Shown: positions 34,615 to 44,097 of the stretch, piece by piece | Layout of the letters: each line of letters starts with the position of its first letter | Position numbering within the stretch: position 1 is the first letter of the stretch | Source of the DNA: CAWGQN01 sp963824885 | GTDB taxonomy: Bacteria; Actinomycetota; Actinomycetes; Actinomycetales; Microbacteriaceae | Length of the DNA stretch: 64,000 bases | Direction: 5' to 3' | Assembly (NCBI GenBank): GCA_963824885.1 | Contig: CAWGQN010000002.1 | Coordinates: 305,438-369,437, forward strand | The notes under the pieces: generated by a model | What the model saw: the letters and a program-made list of their open reading frames with translations, nothing else | Told to the model about the DNA's origin: nothing | Databases searched by the model: none | Translations under genes and position numbers: made by a program

Positions 34615-37527
34615 AATCCGCGAGTCACTGTCATCCTCGTCGTCCACAACGGAGCCGAGTACCTTCCGAGAACCCTTGAAGCGATCACCGCTCAGACGCG
34701 CAGACCCGACAGCGTCACCGTCGTCAACCCGGGATCGCGAGACGATAGCGATGCCCTCTTGGCACGCTTTGGGCCAACGAACTACGTGGGATTTGCCGAA
34801 AATTTGTCTTTTGGGGACGCTGTTTCCCGGGCCGTTCGAATTGCCGGACCGGCGCAATCCGATTCGGAATTCCTGTGGCTTCTCGCGCACGACGCCGCAC
34901 CCCACCCGACCGCGCTCGCGGCTCTTCTCGATGCCGTGGAAGTAGCCCCATCGGTCGGCATCGTGGGACCAAAACAAATGTCGTGGGACCGGGACAACGT
35001 CATTCGCGCTTTCGGCCAATCGATCACGCCCTTCGGTCGCTCGGTTGAATTTGTTACCGAAGAACTCGATCAGGGGCAACACGATACTCGAAGCGATGTT
35101 CTCGGAGTCGCCGCAAATGGCATGCTCGTGCGGCACAGCCTGTGGCAAAGACTCGACGGATTTGACCGTGGATTGCCCACCGTCGACGACGCTCTCGATT
35201 TTTCGATTCGCGCGCGGCTCGCGGGATACCGAGTAAGCGTGGTTCCCGGTGCACGAATAACGACCGCGGCGCAACTCGCCGGATTCGGTGGAAAATCAGC
35301 GCGCTCATTGTCGCGCCAGACTCGCGCGGCGCGAACGGCCCAACTCCACCGTCGGCTTGTGTACGCGCCCCCTTACGCGGTTCCATTGCACTGGTTGACG
35401 CTTGTTCCTCTCGCGCTGCTTCGAGCGCTCGTGTGCCTCTTCAGAAAGCAACCGGGTGCCGTTGGGGGTGAACTATCGGCGGCGTTCGTTGTAGCGTTCG
35501 CCCGAACGCGAATTGCACGCGCGCGACGCACCCTCGCGCACGGACGAAAACTCAATTGGTCGGCGATTGCGCCGCTGCGAATTCCATTCGGCGAGGTTCG
35601 CAGAAGTCGATCACTTCAGCGCGAGAGCGACCTTCTCGAGCTGCGAGGCGAGAGAATCGCCCTCCGGTTTTTCTCTGGAGGCGGGGCTTGGACTGTTTTG
35701 GGGGCGCTCATAGTTGGCTTCGTCTTGTTCGCGCCACTTCTTGGTGCACAATCGATCACGGGTGGTGCATTTTTGCCCCTGTCGAATCGAGTGGCCCACT
35801 TGTGGCAGAACATCGGATACGGGTGGCGCGATCTCGGAGTGGGGTTTTTTGGTGCGGCCGATCCCTTCGCGGCGGTCGTCGCAATTCTCGGGACGCTCAC
35901 GTTTTGGTCGCCAAGCGTCTCACTCGTGGTGCTCTATTTTGTGGCGTTGCCTGCGGCAGCTCTCGGGGCTTGGATCCTTGCGTCGAGGTTCACCGAACGA
36001 TCGATGGTTCGGGCGATCATTGCAATTGTTTGGGCCTTGGCGCCGCCCCTGTTGAGTGCACTCGCGGCCGGTCGCGAAACGGCGGTTCTCGCGCACCTCG
36101 CACTTCCGTGGGTCTTCGTGTGTGGAATGAGAGCCGTCCGCTCGTGGTCGGCGGCGGCAACGACTGCCCTCGCGGTCGCGGTGACTGTCGCGTGCGCGCC
36201 GTCGCTAGCGCCGGCCCTTGTCGCCGTGTGGGTGGGTTTCGTCGTGTCGAATCCACGCAAGATTGCATTGACAGCCGCGATTCCCGTGCCAAGCCTCGTC
36301 ATGTTTGCTCCCCTGGTATGGGACCAAGCGAGACGAGGCGCGTGGCTGAGCCTCCTCGCGGATCCCGGAGCCGTTGCGTTGAGTGCACCCGCGACGCCGT
36401 CGCAGCTCGCTTTAGGATTTCCGACGGTTCATCCCGGCGGGTGGGCTGACATCACGTCAATGCTCGGGATTCCGCCCGCTGTGCAGGCCGTCGTTGTCTC
36501 GGTGTTACTCATTCCTCTCGGGATTCTCGCGTTACTCTCGTTGTTTCTTCCCGGTTCGCTGCGTGCAGCGGGGTGCCTTGTCGTTGCGCTCCTCGGCTTG
36601 GGCACCGCTGTCGCCGCGGAGCACATCGAAGTCAGCATTTTGGGTTCGCAAGTGACGTCGGTGTGGCCGGGAGCGGGGCTCAGTCTGTATTGGCTGGGAG
36701 TATCCTTGGCAGCCGGGATTGCTCTGAGCGCTCTCGGCCGGCGTGCGATGGTGCCCGCGATTGCGACGACGGTCGCGCTCGCCATTGCGGTCGCTCCATT
36801 GGGCGCCGCGGTCGCGTTGGGCCAGTCGCCAGTGAGGGCGTCGGACACTCGCACCCTCCCCGCTTATGTGACTGCTCGCGCGCTCGATGACGCGCGAATT
36901 GGGACTCTCGTTATTACGCCGCAACCCGACGGCGGAATAGCAGCCACGCTCGAGCGTGGTGCGGGCGAGACCCTCGACGGTCAATCGACGCTTCGCAGCA
37001 CCGCAACGGGAACACGTCCACAAGAAAATCAATTGGCCACGCTGGCTGGCAATCTTGCGTCGCGAAGCGGCTTCGATGTCGCGAGCCAACTTGGTGCGTT
37101 GCGTATCGATTTTGTCGTTTTGGCACCTCCGGCAGCGCGAGCAATCGATAGACGGGGCGAACAGGCTCCCACGAGCGATGCGACGACGACGAAAATGAGG
37201 GTGTCGCGAGCGCTTGACGGGGTCGCCGAATTGACGGCGGTCGGAAACACCGCCTTTGGATCGCTCTGGCGATCCAACCTCAGTGCGCTTCCGACACCAC
37301 CCCTCGCGGGTGCGGTCCCCAATCGAGCAGGCGGCGCGATCTCCATTCTGGTTCTGATTGTTCAAGGAGTCATCATTGGATTGACCGTATTGTTGGCGAT
37401 TCCGTCCGCGTCGGTTCGTGTGCGCGACCGACGGCCCGTCGCGGGGTCGTCTGGAGCGCGCGCGGAGGGGAGTCCGCCGTCGGCGTCACGCAGAGGGAGC
37501 CGACCAGTGGGAGACGCGAATGACTAA
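34612..37527 (+). CDS. large glycosyltransferase: GT2 domain plus multi-pass membrane domain
   Basis: A 971-residue protein. Residues about 1-260 are a GT2 domain (RVTVILVVHNGAEYLPRTLEA, WLLAHDAAPHPTALAALLDA with the acidic site, LDGFDRGLPTVDDALDFSIR). From about 270 there is a linker, then a dozen or more hydrophobic segments with an extracellular C-terminal part and a final membrane helix near 930-950. This large protein between whiB2 and a DUF5719 gene is a conserved actinobacterial feature, thought to act in cell-envelope glycan assembly; its exact product is not established. The open frame starts at 34567, but the ATG at 34612 has a leaderless-type promoter and begins at the first GT2 strand. 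Confidence 0.85.
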   Translation: MNPRVTVILVVHNGAEYLPRTLEAITAQTRRPDSVTVVNPGSRDDSDALLARFGPTNYVGFAENLSFGDAVSRAVRIAGPAQSDSEFLWLLAHDAAPHPTALAALLDAVEVAPSVGIVGPKQMSWDRDNVIRAFGQSITPFGRSVEFVTEELDQGQHDTRSDVLGVAANGMLVRHSLWQRLDGFDRGLPTVDDALDFSIRARLAGYRVSVVPGARITTAAQLAGFGGKSARSLSRQTRAARTAQLHRRLVYAPPYAVPLHWLTLVPLALLRALVCLFRKQPGAVGGELSAAFVVAFARTRIARARRTLAHGRKLNWSAIAPLRIPFGEVRRSRSLQRESDLLELRGERIALRFFSGGGAWTVLGALIVGFVLFAPLLGAQSITGGAFLPLSNRVAHLWQNIGYGWRDLGVGFFGAADPFAAVVAILGTLTFWSPSVSLVVLYFVALPAAALGAWILASRFTERSMVRAIIAIVWALAPPLLSALAAGRETAVLAHLALPWVFVCGMRAVRSWSAAATTALAVAVTVACAPSLAPALVAVWVGFVVSNPRKIALTAAIPVPSLVMFAPLVWDQARRGAWLSLLADPGAVALSAPATPSQLALGFPTVHPGGWADITSMLGIPPAVQAVVVSVLLIPLGILALLSLFLPGSLRAAGCLVVALLGLGTAVAAEHIEVSILGSQVTSVWPGAGLSLYWLGVSLAAGIALSALGRRAMVPAIATTVALAIAVAPLGAAVALGQSPVRASDTRTLPAYVTARALDDARIGTLVITPQPDGGIAATLERGAGETLDGQSTLRSTATGTRPQENQLATLAGNLASRSGFDVASQLGALRIDFVVLAPPAARAIDRRGEQAPTSDATTTKMRVSRALDGVAELTAVGNTAFGSLWRSNLSALPTPPLAGAVPNRAGGAISILVLIVQGVIIGLTVLLAIPSASVRVRDRRPVAGSSGARAEGSPPSASRRGSRPVGDAND

Positions 37528-38995
37528 TCGGAAAACCGTCTTTCGGCTTGGAGCTCAGGCGACCGCGGGCCTCATAGCGAGCGTCATCATAGCCACGGTC
37601 GTCGTCGCTGCCGTCGCGTTACCGTTTCCTCGGCACACGGTGACACCGCCTGCCGAACTCATTGTGCCCACCGCGGGTGAGGGACAGCGCGTGTGCGCGG
37701 GTCCACTCTTGTCACGCGCCGACCACGCGGGCGATGCAACCTCGCTTGCGCCGATTGGCGAGGTTTCGGTGGTCTCGGCCCACGCCGATCCAATTGACCA
37801 GGGGATCGGTTCGGGGCCGCCCGGCATTGAAATCGGCGCGCCCGCCTCGGCCGTCGAAGCGAGTCGAGCACGGGGAAGTGTCAATGCGGGCGCGCAAGTA
37901 ATCGCAAATCCCGGTGATGGCGCGGGAGCGCTTTCGCTCGCGGCGGCAAGCGAGTCACAATCGGTTTCAAACGGTGAATTTTTTGGATTTGCAGCGAGCG
38001 CGTGTGGTGAACCGTCGGCCGAAAGCTGGCTCGTCGCGGGGTCAACCGACGTTGGCCGGACGAGCCTCGTGTTGTTGACGAATCCCACGCACGTCACGGC
38101 GAACGTTTCGATAACGATCTATGGTGAATCGGGCGTCGTTGCGACTCCCGGTTCGAATGGTATTGCGGTGCCCGCACGGTCGCAAAAGGCCGTTGCCGTC
38201 GCGGGTTTGGCTCCCAACGTTGTCGCGCCCGTGGTGCGCGTTTCGAGTCGAGGGGGACTCGTTTTCGCGACGGTGCAGCAGAGCATCGTTCGGGGTCTTA
38301 AGCCGGGCGGTATTGAGATGGCGACTCCCTCGGCGGCGCCAGCCACGACCCAAACGATTCCCGGGGTCGTGTTCGCACAATCGCCGTCGGCGGCCCCGAG
38401 TGACTCCGGTTCGACGAATGACGATTCCGAGCCAGTCGTCCGGTTGATGTCAACGGGAGATCGAGAATCCGTCGCGACCGTGACCGTAGCGAGTGAAGAT
38501 CCGGCGGGCCCCACGCACGCTTTTACCGTAGTCAACCGGCCATGGGCCAGTTCAGACATTCCGCTCAGTGGCGTTGGCGATGGAACGTACACCGTGACGG
38601 TTTCGGCAGACACGCCGGTGGTTGCGGCAGCGCGGGCCACGACTGTGGGCACGGCCGGGCGTGACTTTGCGTGGTTTGCATCGGTCGCGCCGAACGACTA
38701 TCCGTTTGCCGTCGCAACGGCTCCGGGCGCGCCGGCGAGGCTTCACGTCGTCAATCCGTCGCCCACGGCTGTCGTTTCGCTCACGGTTACGCCAGAAGTA
38801 GGTTCCCCGACGACCGCCACGCTCGGGGGCGGTCAAGCGTTCGCTCTCGACGTCCCGGGGACCGGGCGAGCACTCGTGTCAAACAGCGGACCCGTCGTCG
38901 CATCCGCGAGTTTCCTCGGCGACGGCGTGCTGTCGGCTATTGTGATAGCCCCGCCTGATGCGGGCGCCGCGCCTCTCACCGTCTACACCGGATAG
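37520..38995 (+). CDS. DUF5719 family secreted/membrane-anchored protein
   Basis: A 491-residue protein with an N-terminal signal/anchor helix (AGLIASVIIATVVVAAVALPF) and a long Ser/Thr/Val/Ala-rich extracytoplasmic region of repeated beta-rich units, for example LVLLTNPTHVTANVSITIYG and ARLHVVNPSPTAVVSLTV. This is the pattern of DUF5719, found next to the WhiB2-linked glycosyltransferase in actinobacteria. The ATG at 37520 overlaps the upstream stop (ATGACTAA), so they are coupled; the longer open frame from 37418 lies within the upstream gene. Probably works outside the membrane with that transferase; molecular role unknown. Confidence 0.8.
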   Translation: MTNRKTVFRLGAQATAGLIASVIIATVVVAAVALPFPRHTVTPPAELIVPTAGEGQRVCAGPLLSRADHAGDATSLAPIGEVSVVSAHADPIDQGIGSGPPGIEIGAPASAVEASRARGSVNAGAQVIANPGDGAGALSLAAASESQSVSNGEFFGFAASACGEPSAESWLVAGSTDVGRTSLVLLTNPTHVTANVSITIYGESGVVATPGSNGIAVPARSQKAVAVAGLAPNVVAPVVRVSSRGGLVFATVQQSIVRGLKPGGIEMATPSAAPATTQTIPGVVFAQSPSAAPSDSGSTNDDSEPVVRLMSTGDRESVATVTVASEDPAGPTHAFTVVNRPWASSDIPLSGVGDGTYTVTVSADTPVVAAARATTVGTAGRDFAWFASVAPNDYPFAVATAPGAPARLHVVNPSPTAVVSLTVTPEVGSPTTATLGGGQAFALDVPGTGRALVSNSGPVVASASFLGDGVLSAIVIAPPDAGAAPLTVYTG

Positions 38996-39011
38996 CCTCG
39001 ACACGCGCGAG

Positions 39012-39461
39012 TCACACGTGTCGAAATCGCTCTGGCGCCAAATCCCACGGATCCTTGCCGAGAAATTCTGCAACAGCTCGAAACACCGAACTCTCCACGA
39101 TCATGCGTTGATGGAGCTCGTCGTTGCGATGAAGCCGGCTCAGGCGCTGGATGGGAAGCCGATAGAGCACAATACGCTGTCGGTCGCGGTCGATGCGCCA
39201 TCGGTCTATCCCGTCATTGCCGACGACGCCAATAGGGTAGGCGGCAACGTCGAACCGGACATCCGAGAGTTCGTTCGGCCACACCCCTCTCAAGTATTCG
39301 GCGGTCGAAATTGCGGTTAATTCGAACACGTCGATTCGGTTCTTGAGCATCGGCAAGTGGGGCCCCGAGATCGAACTCCGTGGGCCACGACCGTGGCGAT
39401 CACGAATGCGCCCGCGAGCCGACGGCGCAGATGCCGAGGGACGCGCGCGATTTCGAGCCAT
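39012..39461 (-). CDS. metallopeptidase-family (zincin-like) small protein
   Basis: A 149-residue protein with an Arg/Ser-rich N-terminus (RDRHGRGPRSSISGPHLP) and a conserved core: FDVAAYPIG, RQRIVLYRLPIQRL, and a C-terminal helix where the zincin HExxH would be. Here the helix reads ELHQRMIVESSVFRAVAEFLG, without an intact HExxH. The actinobacterial branch of this family, encoded next to DUF5719 genes, commonly shows this loss, so protease activity is doubtful. It is convergent with the DUF5719 gene (17 bp between stops). Start ATG at 39461. Confidence 0.75.
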   Translation of the reverse strand: MARNRARPSASAPSARGRIRDRHGRGPRSSISGPHLPMLKNRIDVFELTAISTAEYLRGVWPNELSDVRFDVAAYPIGVVGNDGIDRWRIDRDRQRIVLYRLPIQRLSRLHRNDELHQRMIVESSVFRAVAEFLGKDPWDLAPERFRHV

Positions 39462-39637
39462 GACGAGAGTCTATTCATGTTGGATCGGTACTCTCATAGA
39501 GACGTCAAATTGACCGCCCAGATGTGCACGCGTTTCTCAGCGCGGCACATTTGCTCACAATTCCCTTCGGTTTGTTACCCGCCACAATTTTTCGTGTGAG
39601 CACCCGCGTCCCAACCGGGGCGGACACAGTCGAGATC

Positions 39638-40387
39638 ATGGCTCCTCCCCACTCGTCAATCACGCCTCTGTGTGCTACAGCCCTCATCGACTTCGCGGCG
39701 CTTATTCTTCCCGTGCGATGCGCGGGGTGTGGCGCGGTTGATCGGCACGTGTGTCACACGTGCATCGCGGCCGTCGTTCCCGCTCCCCGGTGCCGCACAA
39801 TTCAATCGGCAGCACTCCCCGAGGGGTTCTCCACAATAAGCGTCTGGAGCGCGCTCGAGTATTCGGGCGTCGTTCGGCGCCTCATTCCCGCGTTTAAAGA
39901 CGCCGGCTGTACCGCGGTTGCCCGGCCCCTCGGGCGCGCTCTCGGTGCCGTGATCGACGCCGCGATGAACGAATGGGGTTCAGTAGAGATGACGTCCGTT
40001 CCATCGACGCGCGCTTCGATTCGCCGACGCGGTTACGAACCGGTGGCCGTTTTATTGCGCCGCGCGCGGCTCCGTGATGCTCGTGTACTCGTTAGTGCCC
40101 GACGCACTCGAGACCAGGTTGGTCTCACGGAGATCGAACGCTGGAACAACGCGTCCGGCTCGTTGCGTTCGCGATTTCGCAGCATTGCTGGTCGACGCTT
40201 CGTCGTGATTGACGATTTGCTGACGACCGGAGCGACGGTTTTCGAGGCCCGCCGAGCACTCGAGGCTGCTGGTGCGCGCGTCGTCGGCGCGGCGACGCTC
40301 GCGTACACGCGACGTCGGCGCAACGTCGCGTCCGTGGCGGCGGGCGACCGCGTGAGCGGACTCGTCCCGAGTGCGTGCTCGGGGTGA
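39638..40387 (+). CDS. comF: ComF family phosphoribosyltransferase-like protein
   Basis: About 249 residues. An N-terminal zinc-finger-like segment (CAGCGAVDRHVCHTC) precedes a type I phosphoribosyltransferase domain with the PRPP-binding signature FVVIDDLLTTGATVFEA. The segment SIRRRGYEPVAVLLRRA matches the RGFN-type motif of ComF proteins. ComF supports DNA uptake in competent bacteria; in actinobacteria its role is not established. The open frame extends upstream to 39524 and GTG codons are also possible, so the start is uncertain. The next gene is hpf, the usual order in this phylum. Confidence 0.85.
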   Translation: MAPPHSSITPLCATALIDFAALILPVRCAGCGAVDRHVCHTCIAAVVPAPRCRTIQSAALPEGFSTISVWSALEYSGVVRRLIPAFKDAGCTAVARPLGRALGAVIDAAMNEWGSVEMTSVPSTRASIRRRGYEPVAVLLRRARLRDARVLVSARRTRDQVGLTEIERWNNASGSLRSRFRSIAGRRFVVIDDLLTTGATVFEARRALEAAGARVVGAATLAYTRRRRNVASVAAGDRVSGLVPSACSG

Positions 40388-40413
40388 CTTCCGAGAAATT
40401 GCTTGATAGCTCG

Positions 40414-40441
40414 TGTCAACCCGCGTCGTGCGGATTACGGT
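40414..40441 (+). promoter_or_regulatory. predicted promoter of hpf
   Basis: TGTCAA (40414-40419) and TACGGT (40436-40441) are 16 bp apart in the 120-bp gap before hpf, leaving a leader of about 60 nt that ends in GGGAG before the ATG at 40508. Consensus match is moderate. Confidence 0.3.
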
Positions 40442-40507
40442 TAGTGAAAGAGCGCGAAAGATCGTGTGCGGTCTTGAGTGCGTGAGCCCACGAGCTGGGA
40501 GAACAAC

Positions 40508-41167
40508 ATGGACGTAAATTTTATCGGACGGCAGCACGGCCTCACCGACCGCTTTCGAAACTATGCCACCGAAAAATCTGACAAGCTCAGCCGGTTGGCC
40601 CCACGAGCGACCACTCTTGAGGTCAAGTTCACGCGGGACCACGAGAGGGGAGCACGCGATGACTGCGTAGAGCTGACCGTGATCGGCATCGGCCCCATTG
40701 TGCGAGCGGAGGCGGAGGCAAGCGACAAATATGCGGCGTTCGACCACGCGTTCGGTCGCCTTCTTGAGCGTGTTCGTCGAGCGCACGACAGAAAGAAGGT
40801 GCATTCGGGAAAGCATCGCCCGCTTTCGCTTCAGAAGGCGAGTGCACGCGATTTCAGCGATGTAGACGTCACCCCCGCGGATGCCGACACCATGAAAAGA
40901 GTCCTGAGCGGAGAAATTCGTGTCCCACCGATCCAATCGGACTCGGAGGCCGACGAGGTCTATTCACCGGTCGTCATTCGGTCTAAAGTATTTTCGGCCG
41001 CTCCAATGACGATTGACGACGCGTTGTACTTCATGGAACTCGTTGGTCACGATTTCTACCTATTTGTCGACTCCGAGTCGGGACGTCCGTGTGTCGTATA
41101 TCGCCGAAAAGGATGGGCTTACGGGGTCATCGGACTCGAGACCGCGAGCACCGACACTTCTCGTTGA
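40508..41167 (+). CDS. hpf: ribosome hibernation-promoting factor, long form
   Basis: Long HPF dimerises 70S ribosomes into inactive 100S particles in stationary phase. The 219-residue protein has the N-terminal S30AE domain (VNFIGRQHGLTDRFRNYATEK, then VKFTRDHERGARDDCVELTV and DKYAAFDHAFGRLLERVRR) and the C-terminal dimerisation domain (VVIRSKVFSAAPMTIDDALY, LVGHDFYLFVDSESGRPCVV). The open frame starts at 40478 but GGGAG before the ATG at 40508 and the conserved MDVNFIGR start fix it. It lies just upstream of secA, the normal actinobacterial order. Confidence 0.95.
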   Translation: MDVNFIGRQHGLTDRFRNYATEKSDKLSRLAPRATTLEVKFTRDHERGARDDCVELTVIGIGPIVRAEAEASDKYAAFDHAFGRLLERVRRAHDRKKVHSGKHRPLSLQKASARDFSDVDVTPADADTMKRVLSGEIRVPPIQSDSEADEVYSPVVIRSKVFSAAPMTIDDALYFMELVGHDFYLFVDSESGRPCVVYRRKGWAYGVIGLETASTDTSR

Positions 41168-41197
41168 AAGACTGTCAATCACCGCATTCCGCTCTAG

Positions 41198-41212
41198 TAG
41201 CATGTCAAGGTG
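41198..41212 (+). promoter_or_regulatory. predicted leaderless promoter of secA
   Basis: TAGCAT at 41198-41203 lies six bases before the GTG at 41210. No convincing Shine-Dalgarno sequence precedes this GTG. TGTCAA at 41173-41178 could be the -35, with 19-bp spacing. Confidence 0.35.
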
Positions 41213-44053
41213 GCTTCCGTACTCGAAAAAATGCTCCGCGTCGGTGAAAGCCGAGTTCTCCGGCGGCTCGAAAACTACGCGAAAGCAGTCAACGCCCTCG
41301 AAGACGATATTAAGCATCTGTCGAGCGACGATTTGAGGAACGAAACGGTCGAGTTGCGCGAGCGCTATTCGAGCGGCGAATCCCTCGACGAACTTCTTCC
41401 CGAGGCGTTTGCTGTCGTGCGCGAAGCGGCATCGCGCACCCTCGGCCAGCGGCATTTCGACGTGCAAATTATGGGCGGTGCGGCGCTTCATCTCGGCAAT
41501 ATTGCGGAGATGAAGACCGGTGAAGGGAAGACGCTCGTCGCAACGCTTCCCGCTTACCTCAACGCTATTGCGAGCCGGGGCGTGCACGTTGTCACCGTCA
41601 ACGACTATTTGGCGAGCTATCAGAGCGAGTTAATGGGGCGCGTGTTTCGCGCTCTTGGAATGAGCACGGGAGTTATTCTTGCCGGACAGACTCCCGAAGA
41701 ACGACGCGAACAATACGCCGCCGATATTACGTATGGCACCAACAACGAGTTTGGGTTTGACTACCTGCGCGACAATATGGCGTGGACAGCGGGTGACATG
41801 GTGCAGCGCGGTCATCATTTCGTGGTCGTCGACGAAGTCGACTCTATTCTTATTGATGAGGCTCGAACGCCCCTCATTATCTCTGGGCCGGCGTCGGGCG
41901 AAGCGAACCGCTGGTTTACCGAGTTTGCGAGTCTCGCCAACCGATTGGTGCCCGCTGAAGACTACGAGGTAGACGAGAAAAAGCGCACGGTCGGCGTTCT
42001 TGAATCGGGAATCGAAAAAGTAGAAGACTACCTCGGGATCGGCAACCTATACGAATCCGCGAATACGCCGCTCATCTCGTTCTTGAACAACTCGATCAAA
42101 GCGAAAGCTCTCTTTAAACGCGACAAAGACTACGTCGTTTTGAACGGAGAGGTGCTTATCGTCGACGAACACACCGGTCGCATTCTCATGGGTCGTCGTT
42201 ATAACGAGGGGATTCATCAGGCGATCGAGGCGAAGGAAAACGTTGACGTCAAAGCCGAAAACCAAACTCTTGCCACGGTGACACTCCAGAATTATTTTCG
42301 GCTTTACAAGAAGCTCTCGGGGATGACCGGTACGGCCGAAACCGAGGCGGCCGAATTCGCGAGTACGTACAAACTTGGCGTCGTCGCGATTCCGACCAAC
42401 AAGCCAATGCTTCGAACCGATCAGCCCGATCTCGTCTATAAAAACGAGCAAACGAAATTCAACCAAGTGGTTGAAGACATCGTTGCCAAGAATCGCGAGG
42501 GTCAGCCCGTTCTTGTGGGCACGACGAGCGTTGAAAAGAGCGAGTACCTTTCACGGCTCCTCGCCAAGAAGGGTGTTCGCCACGAGGTTCTCAATGCAAA
42601 GAACCACGCTCGAGAGGCCGCAATTATTGCTCAAGCGGGTCGCCTCGGCGCGGTAACGGTTGCGACAAATATGGCGGGGCGAGGAACCGACGTCATGCTC
42701 GGCGGGAATGCCGAGTTTCTTGCGGTCGCTGAAATGAACGCGCGCGGTCTGAGTCCCGTCGACACACCCGATGAATACGAAGCGCAGTGGGAATCGGTTT
42801 TCTCTCGAGTGAAAGACGTCGTTTCCGAAGAGGCCGAACGCGTTGTAAAGACCGGGGGCCTCTACGTGCTCGGGACCGAACGACACGAGTCTCGACGCAT
42901 TGACAATCAGCTTCGGGGCCGGAGCGGTCGACAGGGCGATCCCGGAGAGAGTCGTTTCTATCTCTCGCTCACTGACGATTTGATGAGACTGTTCAATGCC
43001 GGTGCGGCGGAGGCGCTGATGGGGCGCAGCGGAGTCCCCGATGATCTAGCGATTGAATCAAAGGTCGTGAGTCGGGCGATCCGAAGCGCGCAAGCACAAG
43101 TCGAGTCTCGGAACGCAGAAATTCGAAAGAACGTCCTGAAATATGACGATGTTCTCAATCGACAGCGTGAAGCAATCTACAGTGATCGGAGGCACATTCT
43201 CGAGGGTGACGACTTGCACGAGCGAGCTCAAAAATTCCTCGAGGGCGTGATTGACGACATTCTCGACGTCCATACGAGTGACGGAAACGGAGACGATTGG
43301 GACCTCGACGCTCTGTGGGTTGACCTCAAGGTTCTGTATCCGGTCTCGATCTCAATCGATGAAGTGGTGTCTGAAGCGGGCGCAAAAGGAAAAGTGAGTC
43401 GGGCGTTCATTCGCGATGAAATTCTCTCCGACGCGCGGCTCGCGTACGAAAATCGTGAGCAATCGCTCGGTTCGCCCGCGATGCGCGAGCTAGAGCGGCG
43501 CGTTGTGCTTTCTGTTATCGACAGGCGGTGGCGAGAACATCTCTACGAAATGGACTACCTCAAAGATGGCATTGGCCTTCGTGCAATGGCGCAACGCGAC
43601 CCTCTCGTGGAATATCAGCGTGAGGGCTACACGCTTTTTCAGCAGATGATGGGGCAAATTAGAGAAGAATCCGTCGGGTTCCTTTTCAATCTCGACGTTG
43701 AGGTGACAGCCGGAGCAGGAACGAGCGCGGTCCCCACCGTGGCTGCGAAGGGCCTCGGAATGGGAGAAGCTCCGGGTGATCGCTTCAGCTATTCGGCGCC
43801 AAGCGATTCTGGCGGTGTGGAAGTCCGAAACCAGCGCGGGCAAATTGAGCACGCGGAAACAACCCGCGCGCAGCAACGTTTCGAGAGATCAGAACAGCTT
43901 CCCAGCAGTGAAAATCAAAAAGCACGCGAGGGTGCTATGGCAAGCGGTGACCGCAAGGGTGCGTTTGGTCAGATCACCGTCGAGCCGTCAAATCCTGGAC
44001 CACCCGCTAACAATCGTCAACAGCGTCGGACGCAAAAGCGCAAGAAACGCTAG
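41210..44053 (+). CDS. secA: preprotein translocase ATPase SecA
   Basis: SecA drives secretory proteins through SecYEG by ATP hydrolysis. The 947-residue protein has Walker A within MKTGEGKTLVATLPAYLNA (near residue 104), the DEAD-type box VVDEVDSILIDEARTPLI, the preprotein-binding domain, GTTSVEKSEYLSRLLAKKG, NMAGRGTDVMLGGN and RRIDNQLRGRSGRQGDPGES (NBD2), followed by helical wing and scaffold domains. The C-terminus is a charged, disordered tail ending in KKR and lacks the zinc-binding cysteines of E. coli SecA, which is normal in actinobacteria. The start is GTG. This is the SecA1-type housekeeping copy. Confidence 0.98.
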   Translation: MASVLEKMLRVGESRVLRRLENYAKAVNALEDDIKHLSSDDLRNETVELRERYSSGESLDELLPEAFAVVREAASRTLGQRHFDVQIMGGAALHLGNIAEMKTGEGKTLVATLPAYLNAIASRGVHVVTVNDYLASYQSELMGRVFRALGMSTGVILAGQTPEERREQYAADITYGTNNEFGFDYLRDNMAWTAGDMVQRGHHFVVVDEVDSILIDEARTPLIISGPASGEANRWFTEFASLANRLVPAEDYEVDEKKRTVGVLESGIEKVEDYLGIGNLYESANTPLISFLNNSIKAKALFKRDKDYVVLNGEVLIVDEHTGRILMGRRYNEGIHQAIEAKENVDVKAENQTLATVTLQNYFRLYKKLSGMTGTAETEAAEFASTYKLGVVAIPTNKPMLRTDQPDLVYKNEQTKFNQVVEDIVAKNREGQPVLVGTTSVEKSEYLSRLLAKKGVRHEVLNAKNHAREAAIIAQAGRLGAVTVATNMAGRGTDVMLGGNAEFLAVAEMNARGLSPVDTPDEYEAQWESVFSRVKDVVSEEAERVVKTGGLYVLGTERHESRRIDNQLRGRSGRQGDPGESRFYLSLTDDLMRLFNAGAAEALMGRSGVPDDLAIESKVVSRAIRSAQAQVESRNAEIRKNVLKYDDVLNRQREAIYSDRRHILEGDDLHERAQKFLEGVIDDILDVHTSDGNGDDWDLDALWVDLKVLYPVSISIDEVVSEAGAKGKVSRAFIRDEILSDARLAYENREQSLGSPAMRELERRVVLSVIDRRWREHLYEMDYLKDGIGLRAMAQRDPLVEYQREGYTLFQQMMGQIREESVGFLFNLDVEVTAGAGTSAVPTVAAKGLGMGEAPGDRFSYSAPSDSGGVEVRNQRGQIEHAETTRAQQRFERSEQLPSSENQKAREGAMASGDRKGAFGQITVEPSNPGPPANNRQQRRTQKRKKR

Positions 44054-44097
44054 CACGCAATTTCGCTACGCGTGAACCCGGTCTCCAGCACCTCAAC

